Shown here piece by piece: positions 31,670 to 47,060 of a stretch of DNA of 64,000 nt (positions are counted from its first letter, which is position 1; every line of letters begins with the position of its first letter). The DNA lies in the NCBI GenBank assembly GCA_958299035.1, contig CATQJL010000112.1, forward strand, positions 84,090,636 through 84,154,635, read 5' to 3'. Under the pieces are notes generated by a model, which did no database searches, was not told where the DNA came from, and worked only from the letters and a program-made list of their open reading frames with translations. The position numbers were made by a program, and so were the translations under genes. Origin of the DNA: Cylicocyclus nassatus. Taxonomy: Eukaryota; Nematoda; Chromadorea; Rhabditida; Strongylidae.

Positions 31670-33433
31670 ATGAACCAGATTCTATTATTAATCATTGGGT
31701 TTACCGCTGCTTTCGCAGCCGACACCCCCAGCAAAGCGAAAGGACCCAAAGTCACCGATAAGGTTTGATTTTTTTCAATGTTTGTTGAGATTGTCTCACT
31801 AGTTATACCGTCAGGTTTGGTTCGACATCGAACAAAATGGCAAGCAATTAGGACGAATTGTTATCGGTCTATTTGGCAAGACAGTTCCGAAAACAGCCGA
31901 GAATTTCATTCAGCTTGCTAAAAAACCTAAGGTAAGGTAAACTTGCCATAATTTATGAACTTTTCGCTTTTAAAACTATTTTAGGGAGAAGGCTACGTTG
32001 GCAGCAAATTCCACCGGGTAATTTCGGAATTCATGATACAAGGTGGAGATTTTACCAAAGGAGATGGAACTGGTGGACGGTATAATTTTTACAACTTCTT
32101 TACCGTTGACGCTCTTCTATATTCATCATGCTATTATATCAAGAACAGCATTACATTCAGTTTAGAATCTCTTCCGCTTCAAAAGACTCTTTCACATGTT
32201 TCGCGTCCATTACGCGTCGTTTTAATCATTTTTACTTTATGAAGTCAGCTTCATTGATATGTATCATCGGTTCCCAGATTTGTGAAAAGGCGGATTCCGG
32301 ACTTTCGCATCGTTCTTTGACTCGCTCGTTAAAGGCAGTACATCGGCAGAATGAGACCCGTGACAAAACAAGGTCACAGGGTAGGAGCCTCCGTATGGAA
32401 CCTATCGGCCAAAGTCCGATCTTTCACTGCCACTTCTAACCCCCGAAATTTAATCGCGGAAGCAGCGCTCATCTCCTGTATTCTCTGGCCCCGCCCATCC
32501 CATGGTTTTGCCATGGGTCTCACTCTGCCGATGTACTGCCTTTAACCTAGCCTTATAATCAGGGAAAGTCCGCAACCCTCCACACGAATCTGGACACCGT
32601 TCGTACAACTTTCTCTGAACTCAATGATATAGTGATGGTAGTTTTCGTTTCCAGCTACAAAAGTTTTCTTAGATCAGCCTAGACGTTCAGGTCCAATTTT
32701 CGAAGGAGAAAAAAGTTGAAATTTTTGCTTTCCGTCGTTTTTGAGAAACTTGTGCTCCTTACGCCTTATCTAGCCCATCCAGAAGAAAGTATAGGTGATT
32801 TGTCGCACGTAAAGACAGGACGCCAGTGCGGACGTTACCATCGTGTCTCAGAGTTGAACGCACTCTCGGTCGTCTAGCCGTCTGATGTCTCTCCTGAATT
32901 AAGCCTGTCCTGACCGGACGCGGCGCCTAATCTCTGCGTGGGATGAATTGCTTTAACTAGGTTCTTGATTTCATAGGCAGTGCGTGTTGGTTATTGTTTT
33001 AAGTCGCGCACATCAGGAATTTGTCATAAGCACTCCTGAACTGTTTATCACAACAAAATCATCACAGGTCCATTTATGGCGAGAAATTCCCCGATGAAAA
33101 CTTCAAGCTCAAACACTACGGAGCTGGTTGGGTATCAATGGCAAATGCTGGTAAAGACACCAATGGAAGTCAATTTTTCATCACTTGTAAAAAAACACCA
33201 TGGCTGGATGGTCGACACGTTGTTTTTGGAAAGGTGCTGCTCAAGATATTGCTGCAAAAGTTTCTGCGGACAAAACAATTTTTTAGGTGTTGACTGGCAT
33301 GGATGTTGTCCGCGCCATAGAAACAGTACCGAAGGGTCCGAACGATAAGCCTTTGGAAGACGTCATTATTGTCGCAGCCGGTCATGAAGTCGTTGAAGCG
33401 CTATTCTCTGTTGAAAAGGGGGATGCTATTTAG
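31670..33433 (+). CDS. cyn-5/cyn-6: Secreted/ER cyclophilin (peptidyl-prolyl isomerase), cyclophilin B type
   Basis: Exons: 31670-31762, 31815-31931, 31985-32079, 33068-33233, 33287-33433. They give 205 residues, close to the 204 of C. elegans CYN-5. The enzyme isomerises X-Pro bonds and assists folding in the secretory pathway. An N-terminal signal peptide ([12 protein letters not shown]) precedes the cyclophilin fold, which has FHRVI with the catalytic Arg, [22 protein letters not shown] and the cyclosporin-site Trp in [11 protein letters not shown]. No KDEL-like tail is present. The ATG lies 2 nt after TTGCAG, which fits a trans-splice acceptor. An AATAAA is at 33,527-33,532. The third intron, about 990 nt, carries a MITE. 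The upstream region and exons 1-2 were duplicated to 205-870. Confidence 0.93.
32329..32545. mobile_element. TTAA-flanked MITE in the cyclophilin third intron
   Basis: TTAAAGGCAGTACATCGGCA at the left is mirrored by TGCCGATGTACTGCCTTTAA at the right; the inverted repeats extend about 30 nt and are nearly perfect. TTAA occurs at both ends. Confidence 0.85.
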
Positions 33434-33539
33434 ATGTTGAGATTTAAATTAAGTACTGCCTTTTATATGCTTTTGTAATTTACTGTGATCTAATAATGAT
33501 ATGTGATAAATTATCAAGAGATGTGCAATAAATTATTTT

Positions 33540-34165
33540 CTTGAACGAATTGTTGTGAAAATAGGGCAACATCGGGGCATTAAGCAAGCTGAAGTTTGCC
33601 GAAAATGTTGGCGGTATAGCAAGCTATGGTTTTTATGTGACCATGACTGAGCTGCACTATGCAAACTATAGGAACATGTGCGGGCGGTTTGGATTGTTGC
33701 CAATGCTTCACATCTGATATGTATGTACAGGGGGAAAGGAGGGGGTGTAGAGTTAAATTGTTGCATAAAAGATGAGGTAGAATAGAACAGATGACTATGC
33801 CGGCTCGCCTTCTGCAGCTATGATCCCCCATCTCTGCTCCTTCCCTCCAGTTCTTGCAGTCCTATTTCAGCGTCTTTGTATAACTGTACCACTCTGAAAA
33901 TCGCAGTTCAGCGTGGCCATGACCGCAGTTTGCCACCATAATAATTTAAAAAAAAAACACCAAAAAGTGAGCGCAAAAGCATTTACAGATAGGTAAGCGG
34001 AAGGGAGATTGTTTGTGATGTAAGTTTTCCATTGCAATTTGAAAAATTGTGCAATCGCACAAAGCGACCTTCGAATGAAAGCGACTATAACTATGGCTTC
34101 GAGGAGATGGAAGACTTTGGCGAAGCATGTCTAACAAGCTCATACTTGTTCTTCTTTGTCGTCAC
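33540..34165. other. Intergenic, no gene recognised
   Basis: Downstream of the cyclophilin polyadenylation signal. Minus-strand open frames near 33,533-34,143 have no recognisable motif. Confidence 0.35.
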
Positions 34166-34168
34166 AAG

Positions 34169-34717
34169 TTGAAGGCAGTGTCCGGGTAAAAACTCCTTTC
34201 TAGCATATTTGTTTACCTGGGGTTATCGTAACACTGAATCCGAAAGCCCACGTTAGAAAGCTCAAAAACGGCGAGGGCATGTGTTTTTCGAAGCCTCATG
34301 ATTTGAAACTGACTGTCCCTGCCAAGGCTGAGACGCACAGTTGCTGCGGAACCCTACGATTTTCACTGTGGCGGCTTGCGTACTCTGCCGCATAGCAGGA
34401 ATTCAAGCAGGTCGGAGGACTCCGCTCCAAGGTGTAAGTTTCCTCACTTTTCAATTGTTTTTCTTTCTTTAGGTCGAACGGGGTAAGGGAACGAACTCCG
34501 TCAGTTTGACCCCGCCTTCACTGGCAACTAGTCCTTTTAAAATATTGTTGCATGTCGTTGCAGGACTAGTAGTCCGTGGAAGCGGTTCAAAGTGGCGGAG
34601 TTCGTTCCCCTACCCGGTCGAAATGCTCTGTCTGGGGGAGGGGGAAGGGGGGGGGGGGGCACTTTTGCATGGCACCGAATTCCCAAAACTCCCACCTTGT
34701 CCGGACACTGCCATCAA
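34169..34717. mobile_element. MITE with AAGGCAGTGTCCGG ends
   Basis: AAGGCAGTGTCCGGGTAAAA on the left is mirrored by TGTCCGGACACTGCC on the right. An internal palindrome (GGGGTAAGGGAACGAACTCCG against CGGAGTTCGTTCCCCTACCC) lies at 34,480-34,615, followed by a G-rich run. A sister end starts near 63,855. Confidence 0.75.
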
Positions 34718-36229
34718 AAGTAAAGCACAAGAACAGACGTGTTAACATGGGATTTTCCAATTCCCAGAACCTATGAATGACTGCTAAACTCGCGAAACAG
34801 TCGTTTTCGCTCGAACTTGGAAAATATAACTGAATTATTCAAAGGTAAACTTCAAAATATCAGACTTCTGAGTAATTAATGCTGGGAAACCAACGTAGAC
34901 AAAGTTTTAGCGCACAAAAAAACTAAACCTCACGATAAACCTTTCCAAAGCTGAATGTTTGATGATAGCAACTTCCCATTTGAAAAGCACTAGTGGTCTT
35001 GTGTACGAAGTAGTGCGCCCTAACACAAAGTGCTGCAGCGCACTCAATCGAATGCGGTTCGTTCCTTGTCGTTTCATCAATGCACGAACTCGTCAACAGT
35101 ATTTCTTTCACTTTCGCTATGTTAGTTGGGAAATATCGATTTTGTGTTGCACAGTAGATCAATTCTTTATCAAATTTCAAGAGTTTCAAGGTTTGTCAAA
35201 ACCAAAGCATCAGTTTTTGCCTCTAAACATTCCAGAAAACGAGTAATTGCCTTAGTTTGTTTTTTATGAGGTTAAAGTAATACCGAGAGCATCGAAATGT
35301 ATTTTAAAATATTTCAAGTGAAAGAATAGATTTTGGTTTTTTCTAAGTGGTAAATTACATCAAATTATAATAACTCACAACTAAAAATTCCTTTCTACTC
35401 AACCCTCAGTTCATTTCCTTCTGAAATCGTGTTAGTGGTGCCAGCACCCAATTTCGATCGATACCCATACAATATGTGGTCACTGGGCGACTGCACTGCA
35501 CTGCCCGTGAGTGCTCATCAAGTGCAGATAGACTTTTGCCTCCACGTAATGCCAACATGTTGGAGAAATATCAGTATTTCAAATCTGCGGTTTCACATGA
35601 CTTTTCTATTTTGAGGGTGGATATTGTACGTTTTCCATCCTCTCTGATATTGAAGTTGATAGTAATTGCATCTGAATCTTCTTTTATTGCACTTTGCGCG
35701 CATTATGAGGCAGAGAACCGTCAGAAACGTGGCAGCCATACACTGTCTGTTGCAAAGGCAGGTTCGTCAACGGTAATGCGTAGACATGCGGCGCGGTTCG
35801 GGTGTCCAGGCGCTCAGCGCTCAACCGGTCCTTTTTTCCTGGTGTAATCAGTTCTTAGGTGCGTAAAAAGTTTGAGAACCTTCGGAAACACCATTACAAG
35901 TGTAAAAACAAGTTAAGGTTTCGCATCCTGAGGTGCGCAATTTCTTTTTGAATCCCGTGAGTTGTACCGCAACTGGCACTTCCTGTACTTGCCTGCGTTC
36001 GAGAAGTGAGCGCGATCCTCACAAGTGAGATCAGCTTATGAGAAAAATGTTTTTCCCAACCTGTCATCCCATGATTATTACTGCACATCGGTTGCGCGTG
36101 TGGAAGGTATGCTGGAGCATCCCGTTGTGCTTTCCGATTTGATGTTTTGAGTTTATGCAGTTTTCACGATCTCTTGGATAAGCAAACATCATAAGTATGG
36201 TAGATATTCCGCTCAATATAGTGTGCTTG
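34718..36229. other. Intergenic, no gene recognised
   Basis: AT-rich sequence; plus-strand frames around 35,429-35,847 show no known motif or splice chain. Confidence 0.35.
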
Positions 36230-36370
36230 CGATGCCGCAATTGGCCGACTAAATTTGCGCGTGACAAATAGCCACGCTAGTCATGCCGGCATTTTGCGCG
36301 CGCAAATGGACAGCAATACCGGCGTCGCTATTTGTTCACGCGTAACTTTGATCGCCCAATTTGACCACTG
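36230..36370. mobile_element. Short palindromic element
   Basis: TTGGCCGACTAAATTTGCGC and GACAAATAGCCACG on the left are mirrored by CGTCGCTATTTGTTCACGCG and TGATCGCCCAA on the right, around a GCGCGC centre near 36,300. Confidence 0.5.
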
Positions 36371-36814
36371 CAACCATTCTGTATCGCGCGGAAAATCTAC
36401 TCAATTGCATTAGCTCTTCTCATTAGAAGTGAATCTCTGCCGTCTACCACTTCTAGATCACAGTTGTGGATTTTCAAACTGAAGTCGATTTATAGGAGTG
36501 GATTCTGAGCACATTGTGCGTTCGGTAGCACATCATCCTTTGTAAACACTAAGATCTCAAGAATATGTGTAAAAAAATGCATTTTCGTGCGACTTTTGTG
36601 AATATATCTGTTTTGCATCACGATTCTTACAAATTTGATCCTGGTTAAGCTGACGCGCTTTGTTTTGGCTGCTTTGTTCCATAAACAAGGCTGCAGATAA
36701 AGGAATGCTGGTACACCCGTAAACAAATTTGAGCTGTGTTTGTTCTTATGCTACGTGCTCTGCGTGTTCTATATTCATGCTTTTGTACTCTGTTTTTTCT
36801 AGAAAACTTCGAAA

Positions 36815-37069
36815 ATGGGAACCTTCACGTTGTCATATTTTGTGCGAACAGCCATCTGGGATAAGAAAGGGTACTGGTTAGCTGCAATTCCTGTAATTTA
36901 TTTTGGCCGATGCTGGGAGAATGCTGGATATGCAAAAGTTGAAATGATGAAGGTAAGTCCCCTTGTGTTTGAGTTTTGCTTCTGATCACTTGTTTTTTAG
37001 GGACACTCAAAAATGTACGCCGATAGGATTCGAATGATGCCGAAGAATGCAGATCCTTGGAAATACTAG
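36815..37069 (+). CDS. 68-residue single-span membrane protein, possibly complex I subunit NDUFB1-like
   Basis: Exons 36815-36952 and 37001-37069 encode 68 residues. Residues 19-31 (GYWLAAIPVIYFG) form one hydrophobic segment after a short N-terminus, followed by a basic C-terminal tail ending DPWKY. Size, single span and the basic tail with terminal W resemble the small complex I subunit NDUFB1 (MNLL), but I cannot confirm this by eye. The ATG lies 13 nt after TTTTTTCTAG, a good trans-splice acceptor, and AATAAA is at 37,113-37,118. It heads the plus-strand cluster, 314 nt before the RanBP9/10 gene. Confidence 0.75.
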
Positions 37070-37382
37070 CCTAAAAATGATAGATTGGGGTAGATCTAGT
37101 GTATAAATAACGAATAAACCATTAAAGAAATGAGTTCCCCACCTTGATGTGGTCATGGCCGCGAATATCTGAAATTGTCGAATTTTGACTTTGATAGATG
37201 AGTTAACGACGCAGATAGTCCGTGAACTACGTCCACTGCCGCGGCGCGGTTAAGTCGACATTCACCATTTAAAGAGGTGGGCAGAATATAGTAGCCGGCT
37301 TTAACCGCTTCGCTGTAGTGATTCAGATTTTCGTTAGTCTGCGTCGGTGACTCAACCATTTACCTTATTCTGCTGATATCGT

Positions 37383-40300
37383 ATGACTTCAAGCCTTTTT
37401 ACTGTGATGCTGATGAACCGCGGCCTTCCTATCGGCGATGATTCCAGCAACTCCAATGATGACGAAATGGGAGAAGAGGTATTTTGTCTTCATCTTGAAG
37501 ACCTGTGTGTTGTACTTTTTGTTTCAGGTTTCCTCAAGTCGCGGATTATCGGAAGATAGTTGGGGTAGTGATGGAATGAAGCCGGCTACAACGTTTGAGG
37601 TAAGTTTATTTTACTTTATTTTCTGTGTATCTTAGCTCATTTCTGTGATTACTCAATTTATTTTAGGAAAATGATCGTCTAGCTAGGGAAAGACTCATAA
37701 ACCTTTATCCACGTGCAGAATACAAGGTAGGTTGAGACCTTCTCAAAGTTTCTTACTTTTTCATGGTGTTTCACATCATGATGTTCACTAATTTCAGAAG
37801 TAATAAGTTTGAAGCTCATTTTTTTTTCAAGTTACACCATATTTTATGTTTTGATCTGTCCACGATTTCATTCAGCGCTTGCCACGAGCTTGGAATAAAA
37901 ATGACAAGTACCACTTTTTGGATATCTCACACAGTTCACTTCGAGTAAGCTACAAAGGTTGGTGTCTGAACCACTTGTTTGCGTAATTCAGTTTTTTTTT
38001 GGGGATTTCGAATGGTGAGGTGAATCATTTTTTCTGTTTTTTTTCCAAACAAAGATTGCCTTTATGAAAGATCGAGAAACGTTCTTGATGACATATGTTT
38101 TTTGCGATACCGCCGTACATTACGTATGTCTGATTAGGTCTCTTTCGCACAGGTAATGGTAAACAGCAACAAAAAGATGCGGCATCGACACGTGCGGATT
38201 ACCCAATCCCTCCACAATGTGGTGTTTACTACTTTGAGGTGGATTTTTTAGTTTTTTCCTATAGAGAGAATCGATAATCCACTGAGATGCTGTCTAGATT
38301 ACCATCGTTCGCGGTTTGAAAGGATGCATGGGTGTTGGAATCTGCGGAAAGTCCGTGAATTTGAATCGATTGCCAGGTTTGCCTCTGCTCAATTATCTCC
38401 ATTTTGTTAAACAAAATACTGATGTGATAGGATGGGATCGATATTCATATGGTTACCACGGCGATGATGGCAATTTCTTTTCGTTTTCTGGTAACGGAGT
38501 GGCTTATGGCCCGAAATTCACCACTGGTGATGTGGTCGGATGTGGTGTGAATTTGGTAAACAAAACGATTTTCTTCACCAAGAATGGTGTGCATCTGGGT
38601 GAGTCTTCAAAACTAAATATTAATATATTTTCCATGTGAAATGTGCGCTGATGCGTTATGCGTTTGCCTTTTCTTCTGCGGCTGATGAACATTGTGAGTT
38701 TATTGGCACCATTTTAGGCATAGCCTCGCGGGAAGTGGAACACATCGATGATCTCTACCCCACCATTGGCCTGCAAACCACTGGCGAAGTTGTGGATGCG
38801 AACTTTGGCCAAAGACCTTTTCGGTTTGATATACGACCAGAAATGGAGGTAGGAATGTTTTTTAAGTCTACTGTTTTTTTTTTGCAAGCGAATTCAACTT
38901 TAGGCAGCTCGCGTTAAGGTTTGCGGTGAAATTCTTGCCGTGCAGCTACCATCAGAGAAGACTGATTGGATGAATAAGTTAGTTCTAGATTGAGTTCAAG
39001 GTTTTGACAAAACATTAGTTCTAGATTGAGTTCAAGGTTTTGACAAAACAATGTTTTTTTTTCAGGCTCGTGTCGTCATGGATGGCTTGCGAAGGCCACA
39101 GCAAATCGATGGCTTCGTTTTGTAATGCCGCAAAACTGGTGCCTGAGGAAGGCGAGCAGAGCATTGAGACTAGAAAAGGTGAGGCTTTTGCATTTTTATG
39201 TTTTCATTGTTGTTTCAATATTAATAATCCTATAAGTTCACGCCTTTATTTTTCATCGTTATTTTTGTAGAGATAGTTGCTCTTGTACTATCAAGACGCA
39301 GTGCTGAGGCCATATCGCGTATGGAAGATGCTTATCCTGATATATTTGTATTGAATAAGAATATTGCTCTTGTTCTCAAGTGCCAACAGTTTGTGGAAAT
39401 GGCTGCGGAAATCGCGAAACAAGTAAGTTCTTTCGCGATGATTATCGGTTTCCGGAAAATTACTCACTTAGGATGCTTTATCGAAACCGGTGACAATCTC
39501 CAGTTCAAATGGTCAATCTTTACCATCTTCGATTGTTAGCCCCAGATGTAAGACTTTTGATTTTTTCGTTATGGCAGTGCTCACGTCAAAATTGTTTAGC
39601 TGCGCTCAATTATCCAACGAATCCTCATAAACGCACATACGGTAAGTACGGTAAGTGGAGGAACCGTTTGGACGGAAAGTTAAAGTAACGATACAAGCAA
39701 AAACATAACTTTAGCAGATTCTCAAGCTGAAGACATCGAAGCTCCACCTGCTAGACGAACCCCACCGTTTGCTGACGAAGATATGCCAGTGTAAGTTCTC
39801 ATTTTTAGCTTTTTCTTACGTGATGAAGCAGGTTTTGTAAAGTCCTTGTTTTGTTGATGACCTTTGTCTTTTTTCGATTATCTGTTTAGTTTTGTAAGCT
39901 TATGGCTGTTCTGCGGTTTTATAATCTAGGAAGGACTTTGTCCTTTTTTGCGATGAGTTACTATTAGATCACGCTAAGTCGCGACGCAACCGTATGCGAC
40001 TCTCAGTTTTTAGCGAATGTGTGAAAAAGCATAGTTCTTTCTGAGTATCTGCATTGCTGCCTTTGTAAGCATGATGCCATCATGTGTAGACAGAGAAGTG
40101 GCAGAGGGTTGCAAAAGATATAGTATCGCCTGCTCTTGTATCACAAAGTAGGCTTCGTGCTACCAGAGCAGAAGTACTATAAGCAGTGTCTTCATTGATA
40201 GCCGACATGAGGATTTATGCAGTCAGCTAGTTGCCAATTATAGGCCAGCTGATATGCAAATGGAACAAGAACCATGCAGCTCTTCTGAGGTTGTGCCAGC

Positions 40301-41592
40301 GGCCCGTAATGGTCAATCCTCAGAAGATGTTAAGAATGGAGCAGGCTCTGCTGACGGTGGATCCATCGACGATGGTGTGATTCTTGGTGGTGATGGGGAT
40401 CCCACAATAGTTGAAGAGGAGAATACTGAAGACGAAGAGGGTTAGTCCTACAAGTTCCGAAAGTTTTAGACAAACTGTAAAGGTTTGTTTATACAGATGC
40501 TGAAGTTGAAGATGGTATCCGCCGTGCCGAAGAAGCAGCCGCTTGTGCTGTTGAGTGAGTGGGAATATCTAAAATCATTTAGATTTCTTGAATAATTCCA
40601 ACTAGGTACCAAAAGTACAACGAAGTGATCGAATTTGGACGTTCTATCTATGCATTATCTCTTCAAATTCCTAACCTCAGTGGAGAGACAAAAGCACTAT
40701 TGAACGTAAGATTTTTTTGCGTTTTTGCTTCCTCATTTCATGGAAGGTTTTTGTGTTTTTGCAGGATTCATTGGCTACCATATGTCTTTTGGATCATGCA
40801 CAGTTTGAATCACATCAGCTTTTGAGTGAAGAACATTTACAAGATCTAGCGAAGCAGACGGCAGCAGCTATACTAGGCGCGTTTGATTTCTTTCTTTATA
40901 ACGAATATATACTTTGTATTGAACTTCGTAGCACTTCCTTCTTTTGTTTATAGAATTTGGCGGACGCAGCCCACAATCACAACTATCTCGATATTTCCAT
41001 CTATGGGCAAAAATGCAGTCTGAACTAGCGTCCGCAAAGATACCGCACTGTGCATTTACTGACGTTACACAGCTAGTGAGTGCTTAACTATTGTGTTTTT
41101 CGTTAGTCTACTAGTTTTTTTGGTTCGTATGTCGTTCTTTCCCTGTTGCCGCTCATAATCCATTATCGTTTTCCTTGTCTTTTCCGATGGTTTTATCTGA
41201 ATGCCATTTTTGAGTGCCGGTGAATTAATATAAATTAGGCTTAGTGGGCTGTTCCTCTTATCTGGTAGAAAGCTCCGTTTCCAGTGATACTTTGTAACCT
41301 CTTTTAGCAATCGGATTGCCCTTCGCGAAGCTTTTCTTCGGTTACAGATTATGAGTTAATTCGCACCTTTACCCTAGCGATTGCTTGCGTCTTTGCTTTT
41401 CGAGTTCTATTTGAGCGGCATTAAATCTTAGCTGATTAATTCATTGATGGGCTCACCCTGAAGATTGCATTTTCACATTTACGTGATGTTTGATCCTTCT
41501 AGGTTTTTGGTGCATCTCCACCCCCTTCTACATTTCCATCATCAAGTGCGGTACCGCCACTTGCGGACGATAATAACATGGTTGTTGGTTGA
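37383..41592 (+). CDS. RANBP9/10: RanBP9/RanBP10 homologue (CTLH/GID E3 complex subunit, SPRY protein)
   Basis: Twenty in-frame exons encode about 660 residues: 37383-37478, 37528-37599, 37667-37726, 37876-37957, 38153-38238, 38298-38376, 38431-38598, 38718-38848, 38904-38977, 39066-39178, 39271-39422, 39472-39547, 39600-39641, 39718-39790, 40244-40440, 40497-40554, 40606-40705, 40765-40876, 40954-41075, 41503-41592. An acidic Ser-rich start precedes an SPRY domain (about residues 80-240) with [52 protein letters not shown] and [14 protein letters not shown] LisH/CTLH-like helical region follows (about 260-360), then a low-complexity acidic linker and a C-terminal CRA region. The family scaffolds the CTLH (GID) ubiquitin ligase. 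Exon 18 ends at an apparent GC donor. The first in-frame ATG after a stop was chosen as start; two later ATGs are possible. Confidence 0.9.
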
Positions 41593-42235
41593 TTTCCCGA
41601 GAAGTTGTGTGTTAGCTCTTGCAAGGAGAATCTGGCAACTTGTTCAATCAGTAGTGTCCTTGCTTTGATCGATTTATCTCAGTATTATTGAGCATAGACA
41701 TCATTTGGACAAAGTTTACCAATGTTTTTCTAACAAATATCTTGACGAAGTCACATTAGAAATTGTTCAGTTTTCTAATTTTCTGTGTATCAATGCTCTA
41801 GTGCATGTTATTTGGTGTTGATATTGTACAAAAGCATTTTTCAGTTATTTCTCATGTTTCGCTAGACATTTTAATTTCATGCTGCACTAATACCTTCTAG
41901 ATCAATATGCCCTTCTTTCTTTCTTCAACGACGTGTGTTATATCTTTAGAAGAAAATTGCGCACCATAAACTCAATGTACATTGCCTCGATTTTTCAGTC
42001 GATTTTGTATATGTTTCAAATATGTTTCAAATACTGACTAGATATCTTTTGCTGTTTTTATTTTTCAAACTTTTGAAGCTACTTCAAGACCATACCAGCT
42101 AGTTTCATTTATCATAAATGATTTACTTGTATTCCAGTGTTTTGTGTTAGCAGCGAATTTACGCGCTTTACTTGATTTTTTCATACTACTGGGTTGAGAT
42201 TGAAGGAAGCAACTATTTTAGAAAATAAGTTGTGA

Positions 42236-44907
<2,672 letters not shown>

Positions 44908-45154
44908 ATGAGCTATGAATCGACATATTACAATGTGCACATTTGATGTATGCTATTCGCAACACCCCATATAGGGATTAAAATTGTTATTGTTGTTACT
45001 GTTGATATACTTGTTACAATGAATCTTTCACATACTTCATGACCTTTTATTCCTGCATGGACCTTTATGTGTAAGAAATCGTCTATTTACGTTCATTTTT
45101 TCCTGCGTTACAGCCGTTAATGGTAACGCTCTTTATTTGATTTTAGCAAACTGC

Positions 45155-47060
45155 ATGTATTCTACAAGCACGCAGAAAAGAGAATGGACTTTTACAAAAG
45201 ATGAACTTGCAGAAAAACGCAGATTAGTAGGTTACAGTTTTTGTTGATCTCAGGATCATATCTTGTTTTTCAAATCGATTTAGTATTGGACTCAAACAGT
45301 CTATTGTGGCTGTTCCATCTTTCTTCCATTGAGGGATGTTCTCAATTTATCTTCATTTGAGTGGAATTGCGCAAAGTTTTACTTATGACCTGAAGAGTAC
45401 AGACGCTGGCATATCTTCCAAAAAGGTCTTTGCCATACCATTCCTTTTTCTGTTAATGACAGGGGCAAGTGACCTTTTCTGAACTTCGCTGTGTTTGTTT
45501 TGTTTGAGAATTACGCGCAATCCCACTGATCTGCTGATCCCACTCTATTTTTTTGCCTCACGAACTCGTCTAGCATAGTATTGCAGGCTAATGAGAACTT
45601 CCGAAATAAGCAAGCTGAGCTCATTCAACCTGGTGAGGAATCCATATTTCTGACCGTAGAAGAAGAGGCACAAATGATAGGAGTGGTTGAAGCCGCAGCA
45701 ATACGGTCAGTTAAAACAGTCTGTACTCGATGATGAATATCGGAGAATTTGAATACTCTTACAGTTTTTCTGATGGCTTTCGGCCGAATATGTGGCCGTC
45801 TGTACGATGGACCGCTTATGCATATTTCAAGCGGCTTTTTCTGAATTGGTCGGTCATGGAAGCTAGTCCGAAGGTATAGCCATGACGTGCGCGGGCTGCG
45901 TTTAGAGTTATTAGCGTGCCAGCGCCGTGTCAGCTCCCACGTGAACGCGTCCCGTATCAATCGGTCGACGTTCCGGCACACCGCTAGCATGGACAACTCT
46001 GAACAGCCCCGCGCCAGCACTGAAGTCGTAGAAAATACGCTGCACTTGAATAGAAACATGATTTATGTGGCTCCATATTGCAGATTGTGATGATGGCATG
46101 TTCCTATTTAGCTATGAAAGTCGAGGAATTCTATGTAACGATTGATGAATTTGTTTCTAATCTAAGGTAATCATCATATCAATCTTCTTTGCCATCAGTC
46201 ATATTTTTATGTTTCGGAACTGGAAGCCCAGAGCAAAATACTACGCGTATACTAGGTTTGGAACCAGAAATCATGCGAGCGTTGCGATATCAGATCACTA
46301 TTCATAGTCCTTTCAGGTTTGAAAAATCACAATATCTAGGTTTCTTGTGTTACACTTTTTTCTCTTTTCTTCTTCTAGGCCATTTGAAGGACATCTCGTC
46401 GAAATGAAAACGCGAATGTTATTGTTAAACTTCAATGTGGAAACGATTCGAGAACCTGCAGATCAGTTCTTCAGGGTCGGCTTTCGTATTTTTCACAGTT
46501 GAAAGCAAATTTTACTTCATCATTTGAGAAAGCCCTACTATCCGACGTTATGCTGATGTACCCACCTTCACAAATAGCTTTAGCAGCATTGAAATATGGT
46601 CTGGATGCTTTAGGTAAGCCATTATTCGCTGGATATTTTGTAAGCAGCCGAATCGAATTCCAGACAAGTCTCCCGATGTCCTTGCCGAGTTCCTCCAGAA
46701 ACTTATGGGAGTAGAGGACGACTGGAAAGGAATGCATGGAGATGCGTTACATACCATAGAGAAGCTTACAATTCGGTAGGTTGCCTTACCCCGTAACCGT
46801 TGTATTCACTTCTTACATTCTTCTAGACTCAATGATATCATCGATGTCGTGAATCGTGGCGCAAAACCGTTGACACAAGAAGAACATGCTTCTATCCAGG
46901 TAATCTCCAAAATGCCACTCAGACATATTTTATCAACTTCCCCCTTATCTAGGCAAGAACGGAGGATTGGGCTGCGTTAAATTTGGCGCTTGAAGAACGT
47001 CGTCAGGCAAGGCCAGGTTACGTGAAAAAGGAGGAGCCAGTAGATTCCGATGACGAGTAG
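45155..47060 (+). CDS. cyh-1: Cyclin H (CDK-activating kinase, TFIIH)
   Basis: Exons: 45155-45226, 45587-45705, 45765-45873, 46084-46166, 46227-46316, 46379-46475, 46499-46613, about 46645-46775, 46827-46899, 46953-47060. Cyclin H partners CDK7 and MAT1 in CAK and TFIIH. Diagnostic stretches are the start MYSTSTQKREWTF, the first cyclin box (WTAYAYFKRLFLNWSVMEASPK, split here: WTAYAYFKRLF and NWSVMEASPK; then ACSYLAMKVEEFYV), HSPFRPFEGHL, and the second box LMYPPSQIALAALKYG. An acidic end follows (EEPVDSDDE). Exons 7 and 8 do not join in one frame: the gap is only about 31 nt and the donor is phase 1 while exon 8 reads in phase 0, suggesting a sequence error, an indel or an unusual join. An acceptor GATTTTAG lies 8 nt before the ATG. 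Confidence 0.88.
45885..46050. mobile_element. GC-rich palindromic element in a cyclin H intron
   Basis: It fills most of the 210-nt third intron. GTGCCAGCGCCGTGTCAGC is mirrored by CCGCGCCAGCAC-like sequence, with TCAATCGGTCGACG near the centre. The same words occur at 16,283-16,470. Confidence 0.55.
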
